64,000 bases of DNA from G965227875 sp965227875 (GTDB lineage Bacteria > Pseudomonadota > Alphaproteobacteria > Rhizobiales > JAJFHC01): positions 1,364,001-1,428,000 of the forward strand of contig OZ245783.1 in assembly GCA_965227875.1 (NCBI GenBank), given 5' to 3'. The notes under the pieces are model-generated. The model saw only the letters and a program-made list of their open reading frames with translations. It had not been told where the DNA came from and made no database searches. Numbering within the stretch: position 1 is the first letter of the stretch; each line of letters starts with the position of its first letter. Shown one piece after another: positions 47,147 through 56,948 of the stretch. Made by a program: the position numbers and the translations under genes.

Positions 47147-47771
47147 CCGCCCGGGCCCCATATCCCGGCCCAGCAGCCGCGTGCGGAACGGTCCCGGGTC
47201 AGGCCCGGGACACGTGGTCCCCGGGCACGCGCAATACACGTTCCCCGGACGCGCAAAGCGCGAGCCGGGGCCGTACCAGTCTCAGCCCTTCGTCCGGAAC
47301 GGTCCCGGGTCTAGCCCGGGACACGCGAAATACTCGTTCCCCGGACGCGCGGAGCGCGAGCCGGGGCCGTACCGGTCTCAGGCCTGCGTACGGAACGGTC
47401 CCGGGTCAGGCCCGGGACACGCGGTCCCTGGACCCACGCTACACACGTTCCCCGGACGCGCAGAGCGCGAGCCGGGGCCGTACCGGTCTCAGGCTTGCGT
47501 GCGGAACGGTCCCGGGTCAGGCCCGGGACACACGGCCTCCGGGCGCGCGCGATACACGTTCCCCGGACGCGCGAAGCGCGAGCCGGGGCCGTATCGGTCT
47601 CGGGCCTGCGTGCGGAACGGTCCCGGGGCAGGCCCGGGACACGCGGCCCCTGGACACGCGCGATACACGTTCCCCGGACGCGCGAAGCGCGAGCCAGGGC
47701 CGTATCGGTCTCACGCCTATCGGTCTCGGGCCTATATGTGGCACCGGCCCGGAAACAGGAGGTCACGGCAC
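47147..47771 (+). other. Repeat-filled gap between glpS and glpT
   Basis: The 625-base interval lies inside the glp operon and contains the 111-bp tandem array (separate entries) plus short flanks. It can be read openly in several frames because it is extremely GC-rich, but only the glpT start at 47772 has a good ribosome site (AGGAGGT at 47757-47763). I see no separate gene. Confidence 0.7.
47181..47720 (+). repeat. Five-unit 111-bp tandem repeat array with hairpins
   Basis: Units start at 47181, 47292, 47388, 47499 and 47610, each 111 bp except the second, which is 96 bp. Each carries GTCCCGGG-loop-CCCGGGAC and a second hairpin CCCCGG...CGCGC-AAA-GCGCG..CCGGGG. The units differ by point changes, so the array is not brand-new. 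All lengths are multiples of three, which keeps a frame open. Confidence 0.92.
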
Positions 47772-48839
<1,068 letters not shown>

Positions 48840-48858
48840 GGACACCGAGGGGAAAACG

Positions 48859-49725
48859 ATGGCCGCGAAATCGACAAATCACAAAGCCTGGTTCTTCGTC
48901 CTGCCGGTGGTGGCGCTCGTCGCGTTCAACGCGCTCATCCCGCTGATGACGGTGGTGAACTATTCCGTGCAGGAAACCTTCGGCGACAACGTCTTCTTCT
49001 TCGAAGGCGTGAAATGGTACGAACAGGTTCTTCATTCCGAGCGCTTCCACGCGGCCCTGCTCCGTCAGCTCGCCTTCACCTTCATCATTCTGGCCATCGA
49101 GATCCCGCTCGGCATCGCCGTGGCGCTCGCCATGCCGCGCAAGGGGCCCTGGGTCTCCGTCTGCCTCGTGCTCATGGCCCTGCCGCTGCTCATCCCGTGG
49201 AACGTCGTCGGCGCCATGTGGAACATCTTCGCCCTGCCCGACATCGGCCTGCTCGGCCGCACGATCAACGCCATGGGCATCGACTACAACTTCACCCAGC
49301 AGCCCGTTGCCGCCTGGGTCACGACGGTCCTGATGGATGTCTGGCACTGGACGTCGCTGGTGGTGCTGCTCTCCTACGCCGGCCTCTGCTCGATTCCGGA
49401 CGCCTACTACCAGGCCGCGAAGATCGACGGGGCCAGGCCGTGGGCGGTGTTCCGCCACATCCAGCTGCCGAAGATGAAGCGCGTCCTCACCATCGCGATC
49501 CTGCTGCGCTTCATGGATTCCTTCATGATCTACACCGAGCCATTCGTGCTCACGGGTGGCGGCCCGGGCAATGCCACGACCTTCCTGTCGATCGACCTGG
49601 TCAAGGTCGCGCTGGGCCAGTTCGACCTTGGTCCCGCGGCCGCCATGTCGCTGATCTACTTCCTGATCGTCCTGCTGGTCTGCTGGGTGTTCTACACCCT
49701 GATGATGCGCAACGAGGAGCAATAG
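48859..49725 (+). CDS. glpP: Glycerol ABC transporter permease GlpP
   Basis: A 288-residue membrane protein with six hydrophobic segments, of the MalF/UgpA class. The EAA-like loop YYQAAKIDGARPWAVFRHIQLP near residue 190 contacts the ATPases. GAGGGGA lies just before ATG 48859. The N-terminal AWFFVLPVVALVAFNALIPLMTVV and EPFVLTGGGPGNATTFLS are typical. It forms the channel with GlpQ. Confidence 0.93.
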   Translation: MAAKSTNHKAWFFVLPVVALVAFNALIPLMTVVNYSVQETFGDNVFFFEGVKWYEQVLHSERFHAALLRQLAFTFIILAIEIPLGIAVALAMPRKGPWVSVCLVLMALPLLIPWNVVGAMWNIFALPDIGLLGRTINAMGIDYNFTQQPVAAWVTTVLMDVWHWTSLVVLLSYAGLCSIPDAYYQAAKIDGARPWAVFRHIQLPKMKRVLTIAILLRFMDSFMIYTEPFVLTGGGPGNATTFLSIDLVKVALGQFDLGPAAAMSLIYFLIVLLVCWVFYTLMMRNEEQ

Positions 49726-49727
49726 CC

Positions 49728-50531
49728 ATGACCGCACGCTTCAAGTGGCTGGTACCGGCCTTCTACATCCTCTTCCTCATCCTGCCGATCTACTGGCTCC
49801 TGAACATGTCGTTCAAGACCACCAACGAAATCCTCGGCACCTTCACCCTCTGGCCGCAGGAGTTCACGCTAGAGAACTACGTCAAGATCTTCACCGATCC
49901 GACCTGGTACAACGGCTATTTCAACTCCATCGCCTACGTGGTGATGAACACCGTCATCTCCGTCACCGTCGCCCTGCCCGCGGCCTACGCCTTTTCGCGC
50001 TACCGCTTTCTGGGCGACAAGCACCTCTTCTTCTGGCTTCTGACCAACCGCATGGCGCCGCCGGCGGTCTTCGCCCTGCCGTTCTTCCAGCTCTATTCGG
50101 CGATCGGCCTGTTCGATACCCATTTCGCCGTGGCGCTCGCCCACTGCCTGTTCAACATTCCGCTGGCGGTGTGGATCCTCGAGGGGTTCATGTCCGGCGT
50201 GCCGAAGGAACTCGACGAGACGGCCTATGTCGACGGGCACTCGTTCTGGAGCTTCTTCCTGAAGATCTTCATTCCCACGATCACCGCCGGCATCGGCGTG
50301 GCGGCGTTCTTCTGCTTCATGTTCTCCTGGGTGGAACTGCTGCTCGCCAAGACGCTCACGTCGGTGGCCGCCAAGCCGATCGCCGCGACCATGACGCGAA
50401 CCGCCAGTACCTCCGGCTATGAACTGGGGCTCCTGGCCGCCGCCGGCACGCTCACGATCGTGCCCGGCGCCTTCGTCATCTACTTCGTGCGCAACTACAT
50501 CGCCAAGGGCTTCGCCCTCGGGCGCGTGTGA
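49728..50531 (+). CDS. glpQ: Glycerol ABC transporter permease GlpQ
   Basis: A 267-residue permease of the MalG class. The EAA motif is ELDETAYVDGHSFWSFFLKIFIP. About six helices are seen, including WLVPAFYILFLILPIYWLLN and TITAGIGVAAFFCFMFSW. ATG 49728 follows GAGGAG and lies two bases after the glpP stop. It is the partner of GlpP. Confidence 0.93.
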   Translation: MTARFKWLVPAFYILFLILPIYWLLNMSFKTTNEILGTFTLWPQEFTLENYVKIFTDPTWYNGYFNSIAYVVMNTVISVTVALPAAYAFSRYRFLGDKHLFFWLLTNRMAPPAVFALPFFQLYSAIGLFDTHFAVALAHCLFNIPLAVWILEGFMSGVPKELDETAYVDGHSFWSFFLKIFIPTITAGIGVAAFFCFMFSWVELLLAKTLTSVAAKPIAATMTRTASTSGYELGLLAAAGTLTIVPGAFVIYFVRNYIAKGFALGRV

Positions 50532-50549
50532 GCCGGGGAGGTCCGCCAA

Positions 50550-50831
50550 ATGTTTCTCTCATGGATGGCCTGGACAATACCCACCGCCGCGTTTTTCGGT
50601 TTCATCCTGCTCTGCCTCGTCGGCATGGCGGTCTGGGAATACTACGCGCCAGGCGGCGCGCCGCGCCGCGGCATACTCGGCCTCGACACCACTCGCGGCG
50701 ACCGGCTCTTCATCTCGCTTCTGGGCAGCGCCTTCATCTTCCTCGCCTGGCTCGGCCTGATGGGCACCCCTCTGTGGGGCGGGCTGGCGATCTCGCTCGC
50801 CTGGTGCTTCGCCGTGTTCCGCTGGGTCTAG
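50550..50831 (+). CDS. glpU: GlpU small membrane protein of the glycerol transporter
   Basis: A 93-residue protein of the DUF2160 type with two hydrophobic helices (TAAFFGFILLCLVGMAVWEYY and FIFLAWLGLMGTPLWGGLAI). It is the last gene of the glp operon, 18 bases after glpQ, with GGGGAGG before ATG 50550. Its role in transport is unknown; such proteins follow the two permeases in rhizobial glp operons. Confidence 0.88.
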   Translation: MFLSWMAWTIPTAAFFGFILLCLVGMAVWEYYAPGGAPRRGILGLDTTRGDRLFISLLGSAFIFLAWLGLMGTPLWGGLAISLAWCFAVFRWV

Positions 50832-51073
50832 CCCGAGCGGCAACGCCGCCACCCCATCCTGATATCAGTTTCCTGCGGTATCCGCCGTGTGACGGGCACG
50901 TCGCAGGCGTTCGCGCGGCATTGACTTGCGACAGTGCCGCCGCCGCGCGGGTGTGAGCTGACTCACACTGGATTCACGGCGATGCGGCTATCTCTCCTCC
51001 AGGGCAAGAGACACAACGCGCTGCCCCCGGTTCTGCACAAACGATGCAGAACGCCACCTGCAAGGAGGAAGAC

Positions 51074-52399
51074 ATGCCCATCAACACGGATACCGCACGA
51101 AACATCATCCGGCTGGCCCGCCAGCACATCGGCGAGGAGTACGTCCTCGGCGCGGCCGTCGCCTACGACAACGCGGATCACAAGGGCCCGTGGGATTGCG
51201 CGGAGTTCGCCACCTGGGCGGTGTACCAGGGTGCCGGTGTCCTCCTGGGTTGCAAACCCAAGGATGCTTCGTCGGGCGAAGCCTATACCGGGTTCTGGGC
51301 CAACGACGCCGCGCAATACAACCTCAAGATTTCCATCGACGAGGCCCTGCGCACGCCGGGCGCGATGCTGTTCCGCAAGCCGCGCTCGAACCGGGTGGGG
51401 CATATCTCGATCTCCATCGGCGACGGGGCAAACGTGGTGGAGGCCGCCAGCCGCGCCCTCGGCGTGGTCGAGCGCGCCGGCACCGGCCGGCCATGGGACT
51501 ATGGCATCGTGATCCCCACGCAGGCGGAGATCGACGCCGGCGGTCCCCGGTCGTCCACGGGAGGCATGCTGATTCTGCGCGCGCAGGACAATCCCCGCTA
51601 CGACGCCCGCGTGGTCGCCCTTCAGGACGCCCTGCGGCAGCACGGCTTCGATCCCGGCGCCTCCGACGGGCTGTTCGGTGAAATGACGGAAAAGGCCGTC
51701 ATCAACTACCAGATGTTCATCGGCGTGGTCGTGGACGGCATCGTGGGCCGCGAGACCGGGACGTCTCTCGGACTTCCTTTCTGGGACGCCGACCAGGCCG
51801 GAGGCGGCGGCGACGGCGGCGGCGGAGGTGCGGCTCCTGCGCCGGCGGCAGGCGGCGTCTTCAACCCGAAATACGGCGTGACCTTCCAGTCGCTCGTCCC
51901 CGGCGGAACCTTCAGCGCCGACCCTGACGATCTCCAGGTCAAGCGCGCGGTGCGGACCAACAATCCCGGCGCCCTCAACATCTCCAACTGGCAGAAGTCG
52001 TTTGCGGGATACGTGGGCGTGACGTTCGCCGACCACGCGGGCAACAAGACGACGATCTACCGCACGCCGGAACACGGGGTCGCCGCCTGGTACAACCTGC
52101 TCGCCAACCGCTACGGTTTCGGCATGAACGGCAGCTTCAAGCTTTCCAGGCTGGCACGGCGGTATGCCGGCGCGAACTCCGACGACGCCCCGGCGGTCAA
52201 GGCCTATCTCAAGGGCTGGAAGGCCTGGTCGAACGGCGACCTGAAAAAGAACACCGTCGTGCGGCTGGACAGCGCCAGCGAGGTCCTGAGGCTCGCCCGG
52301 GCCATGTTCGCACACGAGTCCGGCGACCCGTCGCCCCTGAAAGACGAGCAGATCGACTTTGCGGTGGCGCGCTTCCGCGACGGAACCTTGCCCGGCTGA
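51074..52399 (+). CDS. Modular peptidoglycan hydrolase (NlpC/P60-like, peptidoglycan-binding, NNPG domain)
   Basis: A 441-residue protein with no signal peptide. The N-terminal 150 residues resemble NlpC/P60 or CHAP amidases: catalytic Cys in WDCAEFATWAVYQGAG and His in GHISISIGDGANVVE. Residues 160-235 form a peptidoglycan-binding domain (ALQDALRQHGFDPGASDGLFGEMTEKAV). A Gly/Ala linker (GGGGDGGGGGAAPAPA) leads to a domain starting TNNPGALNISNW, as in some phage tail or lysis proteins. GGAGGA precedes the start. Without a signal it may be delivered by a phage-like or secretion apparatus. Confidence 0.75.
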   Translation: MPINTDTARNIIRLARQHIGEEYVLGAAVAYDNADHKGPWDCAEFATWAVYQGAGVLLGCKPKDASSGEAYTGFWANDAAQYNLKISIDEALRTPGAMLFRKPRSNRVGHISISIGDGANVVEAASRALGVVERAGTGRPWDYGIVIPTQAEIDAGGPRSSTGGMLILRAQDNPRYDARVVALQDALRQHGFDPGASDGLFGEMTEKAVINYQMFIGVVVDGIVGRETGTSLGLPFWDADQAGGGGDGGGGGAAPAPAAGGVFNPKYGVTFQSLVPGGTFSADPDDLQVKRAVRTNNPGALNISNWQKSFAGYVGVTFADHAGNKTTIYRTPEHGVAAWYNLLANRYGFGMNGSFKLSRLARRYAGANSDDAPAVKAYLKGWKAWSNGDLKKNTVVRLDSASEVLRLARAMFAHESGDPSPLKDEQIDFAVARFRDGTLPG

Positions 52400-52542
52400 C
52401 ACGGGCGTAAGGCACAGGGCAAGAGTGCGCATGAGGATAGGACGGTCGCGGCCATGCGCGCGCGAGGCCGACAGACGCGCCCTCGTCGACGCTTTGCGGG
52501 CGGCGGGAATTCCCGAGTAGAACCGGAAAAGTCCCGCCGGCG

Positions 52543-53484
52543 TCAGGAGCGCTGCGGCAGCGGGATGTATTCGTCGTCGTCGCCGGGCGGCAGCCGGAAC
52601 TGGCCGTGCGTCCAGTCGCCCCGGGCCCAGGCCTCCTTCGCCGTCTCGATCCGGTCGCGGGACGAGGCGACGAAGTTCCACCAGATGTAGCGTGGACCGT
52701 TGAGGGTCTCGCCGCCGAGCAGCATGAGACGCGCGCCTTCGGGTCCGGCCTTCACGGTGATCGCGTCGCCGGGCCGGAAGACCATCATTCGGCCGGTCTC
52801 GAACCGATCTCCGGCAACCTCGATCTCGCCGTCGACCACGTAGAGGCCGCGATCCTCGTGATCGTCCGGCATCGGCAGGACCGCACCCGCGCCGAGGAGC
52901 GCATCGGCATAGAACATCTCGGTGAAGGTCCTCACCGGAGCGCGCTCGCCCCATGCGGAACCGATGATGAGCCGGACCTGCTTGCCCTCGCCATCGAGGA
53001 CGGGAAGCGTGTCGCGGGGGTGGTGTTCGAAGGCCGGTACCGTGTCTTCGGCGCCGTCCGGCAGGGCGACCCAGGTCTGTATTCCGAAGAGCCCGTGGCG
53101 GCCTTCCCTCGTCGCCGCGCTGGTCCTTTCGGAATGCGTGATGCCCTTGCCCGCGATCATCCAGTTGACCGCGCCCGGGTAGATCATCTGGTCGGTCCCC
53201 AGGGAGTCCCTGTGCTGGAACTCGCCCTCGTAGAGGTAGGAGACGGTGGCCAGGCCGATATGCGGATGCGGGCGCACGTCGATGCCCTGGCCGGTGATGA
53301 ATTCGGCAGGGCCCATCTGGTCGAAGAAGATGAACGGTCCCACCATCTGCCGCCGCGGGGCCGGCAAGGCGCGCCGCACCTCGAAACCGCCGATGTCCCG
53401 CGCCCGCGGCACGATCAGCGTCTCGATGGAGTCGATATCCCCGGCGGCAGGGCATTCGGGCTCGATGGAAGGGTTCCAGCTCAT
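52543..53484 (-). CDS. Pirin-family cupin protein
   Basis: A 313-residue bicupin. The N-terminal domain shows the pirin signature: HPHIGLATVSYLYEGEFQHRDSLG with His residues and the following Glu in HSERTS, which bind iron. The second domain continues to DDEYIPLPQRS. Some bacterial pirins have quercetinase-like activity; others act in transcription. It is monocistronic, its stop being 143 bases from the hydrolase gene. Confidence 0.9.
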   Translation of the reverse strand: MSWNPSIEPECPAAGDIDSIETLIVPRARDIGGFEVRRALPAPRRQMVGPFIFFDQMGPAEFITGQGIDVRPHPHIGLATVSYLYEGEFQHRDSLGTDQMIYPGAVNWMIAGKGITHSERTSAATREGRHGLFGIQTWVALPDGAEDTVPAFEHHPRDTLPVLDGEGKQVRLIIGSAWGERAPVRTFTEMFYADALLGAGAVLPMPDDHEDRGLYVVDGEIEVAGDRFETGRMMVFRPGDAITVKAGPEGARLMLLGGETLNGPRYIWWNFVASSRDRIETAKEAWARGDWTHGQFRLPPGDDDEYIPLPQRS

Positions 53485-53624
53485 GTTTCCTCACTTCATG
53501 CGTTTATTGTCTCACCGGGATATCGGATACCGTCGACAGGAAACAATATGGTCCAAATCGGAAAAACTGTCCCTTTGTGACGGACAAAGCCGTTCGACAT
53601 CCAGCGGACCGAACAAGGCCAACA

Positions 53625-53652
53625 AAAAAGGCGCCCCTGTGGGACGCCTTTT
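53625..53652 (-). terminator. Bidirectional Rho-independent terminator
   Basis: AAAAGGCG and CGCCTTTT face each other around a short loop, with T runs on both strands. It lies 20 bases from the end of the glycine-zipper protein gene and fits its 3' end. Confidence 0.75.
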
Positions 53653-53671
53653 CCTGGATTGTTCCGGATGC

Positions 53672-54181
53672 CTACTTGCAGAGGCGGTACTGGCCGGAAT
53701 GCGCAAGGTAATAACCGGTTTCCGGATTGAAGGACCGGTACTTGGCCGAGCAGTACTTGTACCACTCAGGCGACCAGGCCGCCGGCCGTGCACGGCTGTA
53801 GGTGCGCTGCTTGTTGCGGCGATAGTTCGCCCGGCGGGCACGCTCGCAGTCCCGGTAGGCCCGGTTGTAGGCCCGGCGCCAGCGGTTGCCGCCCTGGGCC
53901 GCACCGCCGATGACGCCCACGCCGCCGCCGATCAGGGCGCCGCGGCCGGCACCACGCCCGCCGTCGATCACGCCGCCGATCACCGCGCCGGTGAGCGCGC
54001 CGAGAATGCCGCCGCGCACGGCGTCTTCGCCGCCGCCGCCGGTCACGTCGTTCGCGTAGTGGCGGGCTTCGCGCTCGCAATAGCGCGACGCGTCAGCCGC
54101 CGTGCTCATGCCGCCGGCAACGACCGTGGCCATGGCGATGACGGCAAAAGTGTTTCGAATTCTGTTCTTGGACATGTTCAT
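53672..54181 (-). CDS. Secreted glycine-zipper protein with BA14K-like C-terminus
   Basis: A 169-residue protein. The signal segment FAVIAMATVVAGGMSTAADA is cleaved before SRYCEREAR. A glycine zipper follows (GGILGALTGAVIGGVIDGG, GALIGGGVGVIGGAAQGG), typical of outer-membrane or periplasmic 17-kDa-like proteins. The last 35 residues (EWYKYCSAKYRSFNPETGYY) repeat the BA14K pattern seen at 32404-32868. It combines two motifs usually found in separate proteins. The start may be one Met later. Confidence 0.8.
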   Translation of the reverse strand: MNMSKNRIRNTFAVIAMATVVAGGMSTAADASRYCEREARHYANDVTGGGGEDAVRGGILGALTGAVIGGVIDGGRGAGRGALIGGGVGVIGGAAQGGNRWRRAYNRAYRDCERARRANYRRNKQRTYSRARPAAWSPEWYKYCSAKYRSFNPETGYYLAHSGQYRLCK

Positions 54182-54382
54182 GATCTACCTCGCCTGCACT
54201 TGCCCTCGTCAACCCTACATAGGTGGGGGCGGTGTCAATTCCAAGGCATATAGCCGGATTTGCATGAACCCCGGCTGAACGCATTCCGGCCGGGCCGGTT
54301 TTTCAGAACCTCCAATACACTGATTTATCTATATTTTTCCAGGTTTCAGATTTAATCACCATAAAATTCCCGGACCCGGCGC

Positions 54383-54417
54383 CAAAAACAAAGGGGGCCA
54401 CAGTGCTGCGGCCCCCC
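54383..54417 (-). terminator. Rho-independent terminator of the small peptide gene
   Basis: On the minus strand GGGGGCC is followed by a short loop and GGCCCCC, then TTTGTTTTT. It lies 50 bases after the stop codon of the 26-residue peptide and closes a transcript of about 190 bases. Confidence 0.85.
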
Positions 54418-54466
54418 ATGAGATCTGTGAGACAAGGAACCCGTTCGGGGTCCCCGAAAGAAGGTG

Positions 54467-54547
54467 TTACGAGGTCGACGGAGACTGCTCCATTGAACCT
54501 GCATGACATCCAAAGTCCCTCATCCTCACGGAAATCTCACTAGACAT
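54467..54547 (-). CDS. 26-residue peptide with an extreme Shine-Dalgarno
   Basis: The frame starts at ATG 54547 and ends at TAA 54467: it begins MSSEISVRMRDFGCHAG and ends SPSTS. Its ribosome site AAAGGAGGTGATCC, just upstream of the start, is complementary to essentially the whole 3' tail of 16S rRNA, far stronger than any other site in the window. It has its own promoter candidate and terminator and no neighbour in the operon. The lone Cys-His pair may bind a metal or carry a modification. Function unknown; it may instead be a leader or a dual-function RNA. Confidence 0.7.
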   Translation of the reverse strand: MSSEISVRMRDFGCHAGSMEQSPSTS

Positions 54548-54584
54548 TGGATCACCTCCTTTCATTACGTTGAACCTGTTGCGA

Positions 54585-54613
54585 ACTATCCGCCCGTTCG
54601 CGGGATTCGGCAA
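54585..54613 (-). promoter_or_regulatory. Candidate promoter of the 26-residue peptide gene
   Basis: On the minus strand TTGCCG (54608-54613) and GATAGT (54585-54590) are separated by exactly 17 bases, a reasonable housekeeping promoter. The start of transcription would be near 54578, giving a leader of about 30 bases before ATG 54547. Confidence 0.55.
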
Positions 54614-54700
54614 GCCTTTTTGCAGACGCATGATCCCGCTTGCCCGCCCGCGTGGTCTGCGGCCATAGTCTGCCCGGACGAACGAGACGGAGCATGAACC

Positions 54701-55882
54701 ATGGCGCCCGCCGACACGCCGCCGCCGCGCGGCTTCGCTGCAGAGGAGTACGAACGCCGCCTCGCCAGGGCCCAGGCGCTCATGGCGGCGGACGACCTCG
54801 ACGCCGTCGTCGTCACGACGCCCCACAACGTCCGCTATTTCACAGGGTTCGCCTCACAGTTCTGGGAAAGCCCCACGCGGCCATGGTTCGTCGTGCTCCC
54901 GCGCGAGGGCGAACCCGTCGCCGTCGTGCCGGAAATCGGCGGACCCGGTTTCGCCGCCACATGGGTTCGTGATGTCCGCACATGGCCGGCACCGCAGCCG
55001 GAGGACGACGGGCTCGGCCTGCTCGCTTCCGTCTTCTCGGCGCTGCCCCGCCGCGGCGGACGGATCGGCTGGGAGATGGGACGCGAGTCCGTCATCCGCA
55101 TGCCCATCGCCGATTTCGACCGCCTGCGCGACATGGACCACGGCTTCGGGTTCGCCGACGCCTCGCCGCTCATCTGGAAGCTGCGCATGGTGAAGTCACC
55201 GGCCGAGATCGCCAAGATCGCCTGGAGCTGCCGTCTGGCCAGCCAGGGTTTCGAGGCCCTGCCGGCGCGCCTTGCGGTCGGCGACACAGAGCACGACGTC
55301 TCACGCAAGTTCCGCGTCGACCTCACCGAGCGTGGTGTCGACGCCATCCCTTTTATGGCGGTGTGTTCCGGCCCCGGCGGATACGACCAGATCATCGTCG
55401 GCCCGACGGAACGCAGGCTCGGCCCGGGCGACGTCCTCTTCATCGACCTCGGCGCGATCCATGACGGCTATTCCTGCGACTTCGACCGCAATTTCTCGAT
55501 CGGTCCGCCTTCGGACGACCTGGCGCACGCCCACGATATCGTCTGGCGCGCGACCGAGGCCGGTATCGCGGCGGCGCGGCCCGGCGCGACCCCGGAGGAT
55601 CTCCATCGCGCCATGATGTCGGTGCTCGCCCCGGACGGTGACAACGATCTCAATGTCGGCCGTCTCGGCCATGGCCTCGGCATGCAGCTGACGGAACCTC
55701 CCTCCAACATGCCGGGAGAACGGGTGAAGCTCGAACCCGGCATGGTCATGACCATCGAACCCGGCCTCGCCTATGGCGACGGTCGCATGATCGTGCACGA
55801 GGAAAACGTCGTCATCACCGAATACGGCTGCGAACTGCTTACCTCGCGGGCGCCGCGCGAACTGCCCGTCATCCCCGCCTGA
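54701..55882 (+). CDS. M24 metallopeptidase family protein (Xaa-Pro peptidase-like)
   Basis: A 393-residue protein with a complete M24 metal site: DVLFIDLGAIHDGYSCDFDRNF (two Asp), GHGLGMQLTEPP (His), MTIEPGLA and VHEENVVIT (two Glu). N-terminal domain is residues 1-165. Some family members are prolidases, others C-N hydrolases acting on small amine compounds. Its stop overlaps the start of the FAD oxidase gene (TGATG), so the two are translationally coupled, favouring a small-molecule role. Confidence 0.9.
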   Translation: MAPADTPPPRGFAAEEYERRLARAQALMAADDLDAVVVTTPHNVRYFTGFASQFWESPTRPWFVVLPREGEPVAVVPEIGGPGFAATWVRDVRTWPAPQPEDDGLGLLASVFSALPRRGGRIGWEMGRESVIRMPIADFDRLRDMDHGFGFADASPLIWKLRMVKSPAEIAKIAWSCRLASQGFEALPARLAVGDTEHDVSRKFRVDLTERGVDAIPFMAVCSGPGGYDQIIVGPTERRLGPGDVLFIDLGAIHDGYSCDFDRNFSIGPPSDDLAHAHDIVWRATEAGIAAARPGATPEDLHRAMMSVLAPDGDNDLNVGRLGHGLGMQLTEPPSNMPGERVKLEPGMVMTIEPGLAYGDGRMIVHEENVVITEYGCELLTSRAPRELPVIPA

Positions 55883-56907
55883 TGACGGCCAGTCGCAAGA
55901 TCGCCGTCGTCGGCGCCGGCATCATCGGCTCGGCGGTCGCCTGGCGCCTTGCCGGTGCGGGCGCGGCGGTCACCGTGTTCGACAGCGCGTCTCCGGGCGC
56001 CGGCGTGACGGCCCGGGCCTTCGGCTGGATCAACGTGGCGCACGGCCTGCCCGACGACTATGCCCGGCTGCGTGCCGTCGCCATCGAGGACTGGAAGCAG
56101 GCCGACCGTGCGCTCGACGGCAGGCTCGCGCCCGACTGGTGCGGGGCGCTGACATGGTCGTCCGATCCCGCGCGGACGGAAACCTTCGTGCATGATCACG
56201 CCCGCCGTGGACACAATGTCCGCCTTGTGGATGCCGCCGAAGCCGCACGTCTCGAACCGGGCCTCAACGCCTGGCCGGACTGCGCCGCCTTCGCCGCGGA
56301 CGAGGGCGCTGTCGCCCCGGACAGGGCCGCGCGGATCTTCTGCGAGGCAGCACGTGCCGAGGGCGCCGTCATCCATGCCGGAACCCCAGTCGAAGCGATA
56401 GAAGTCACCAACGGCCGCGTGAGAGGCGTCACGACCGGTGCTGGCTTCATGGAAGCCGACACGGTCGTGCTCGCCGCAGGCACGGGCAGCGCGGCACTGG
56501 CCTATGCGGTCGGTCTCGATCTCGGCGTCAGGCCCTCGCCGGCCATACTCGTGAGGCTCACCGCGCCGCAGGGCAGGTTGTCCCGCATCGTTTCGGGAAC
56601 CGAGTTCGAAGCCCGGCCCGTCGGGCCCGGCCGGCTGGTCGCCGCCGAAGACTATGTCGACGACAGCCGGGAACACGGCCCCGACGCGATCGCGATCCGC
56701 GTGCGCGACGCCCTGCGCACCCGACTGGGCGACGGCGGAATCGAGGTAGAGCGCGTGACCGTGGGCTGGCGGCCCATGCCGCCCGACGGCCTGCCGGTGA
56801 CCGGTTTCGCGGACGGACTGGACGGCCTCTATGTCGCGGCCGCGCATGCCGGCGTCACGCTTGGCCCCGCCATCGCCCGGATCGCCGCCGAGGAGATCCT
56901 CGACTGA
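55882..56907 (+). CDS. FAD-dependent oxidoreductase (DAO family)
   Basis: A 341-residue flavoprotein. The FAD motif is IAVVGAGIIGSAVAWRLAGAGAAV near residues 5-28, and the end has GLYVAAAHAGVTLGPAIARIAAEEIL. This glycine/sarcosine oxidase-like fold oxidises amino acids or N-methyl amines. Overlap with the M24 gene suggests one pathway: the hydrolase may release an amine that this enzyme oxidises. Confidence 0.9.
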   Translation: MTASRKIAVVGAGIIGSAVAWRLAGAGAAVTVFDSASPGAGVTARAFGWINVAHGLPDDYARLRAVAIEDWKQADRALDGRLAPDWCGALTWSSDPARTETFVHDHARRGHNVRLVDAAEAARLEPGLNAWPDCAAFAADEGAVAPDRAARIFCEAARAEGAVIHAGTPVEAIEVTNGRVRGVTTGAGFMEADTVVLAAGTGSAALAYAVGLDLGVRPSPAILVRLTAPQGRLSRIVSGTEFEARPVGPGRLVAAEDYVDDSREHGPDAIAIRVRDALRTRLGDGGIEVERVTVGWRPMPPDGLPVTGFADGLDGLYVAAAHAGVTLGPAIARIAAEEILD

Positions 56908-56948
56908 CGCCGTGAATCGGGTGCACCGGAACTCGCGGTGCGGCCACG

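Noticed and set aside
47181..47720. CRISPR array in the glp operon
   Set aside because: Units are 111 bp without unique spacers; they contain two hairpins each and vary by point changes along the whole unit.
47181..47771. An in-frame N-terminal extension of GlpT built of 37-residue repeats
   Set aside because: The glpT start at 47772 has AGGAGGT at a good distance, and GlpT proteins begin at this point; the upstream frame has no ribosome site. The open frame is explained by high GC and repeat lengths divisible by three.
54547..54563. 16S rRNA 3' fragment on the plus strand
   Set aside because: The plus strand resembles the 16S tail only because the minus strand carries an exceptionally complete Shine-Dalgarno; no other rRNA sequence is nearby.
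54467..54826. 119-residue minus-strand protein beginning at 54826
   Set aside because: Most of it is antisense to the M24 gene; only its last 26 codons have a ribosome site and promoter of their own.
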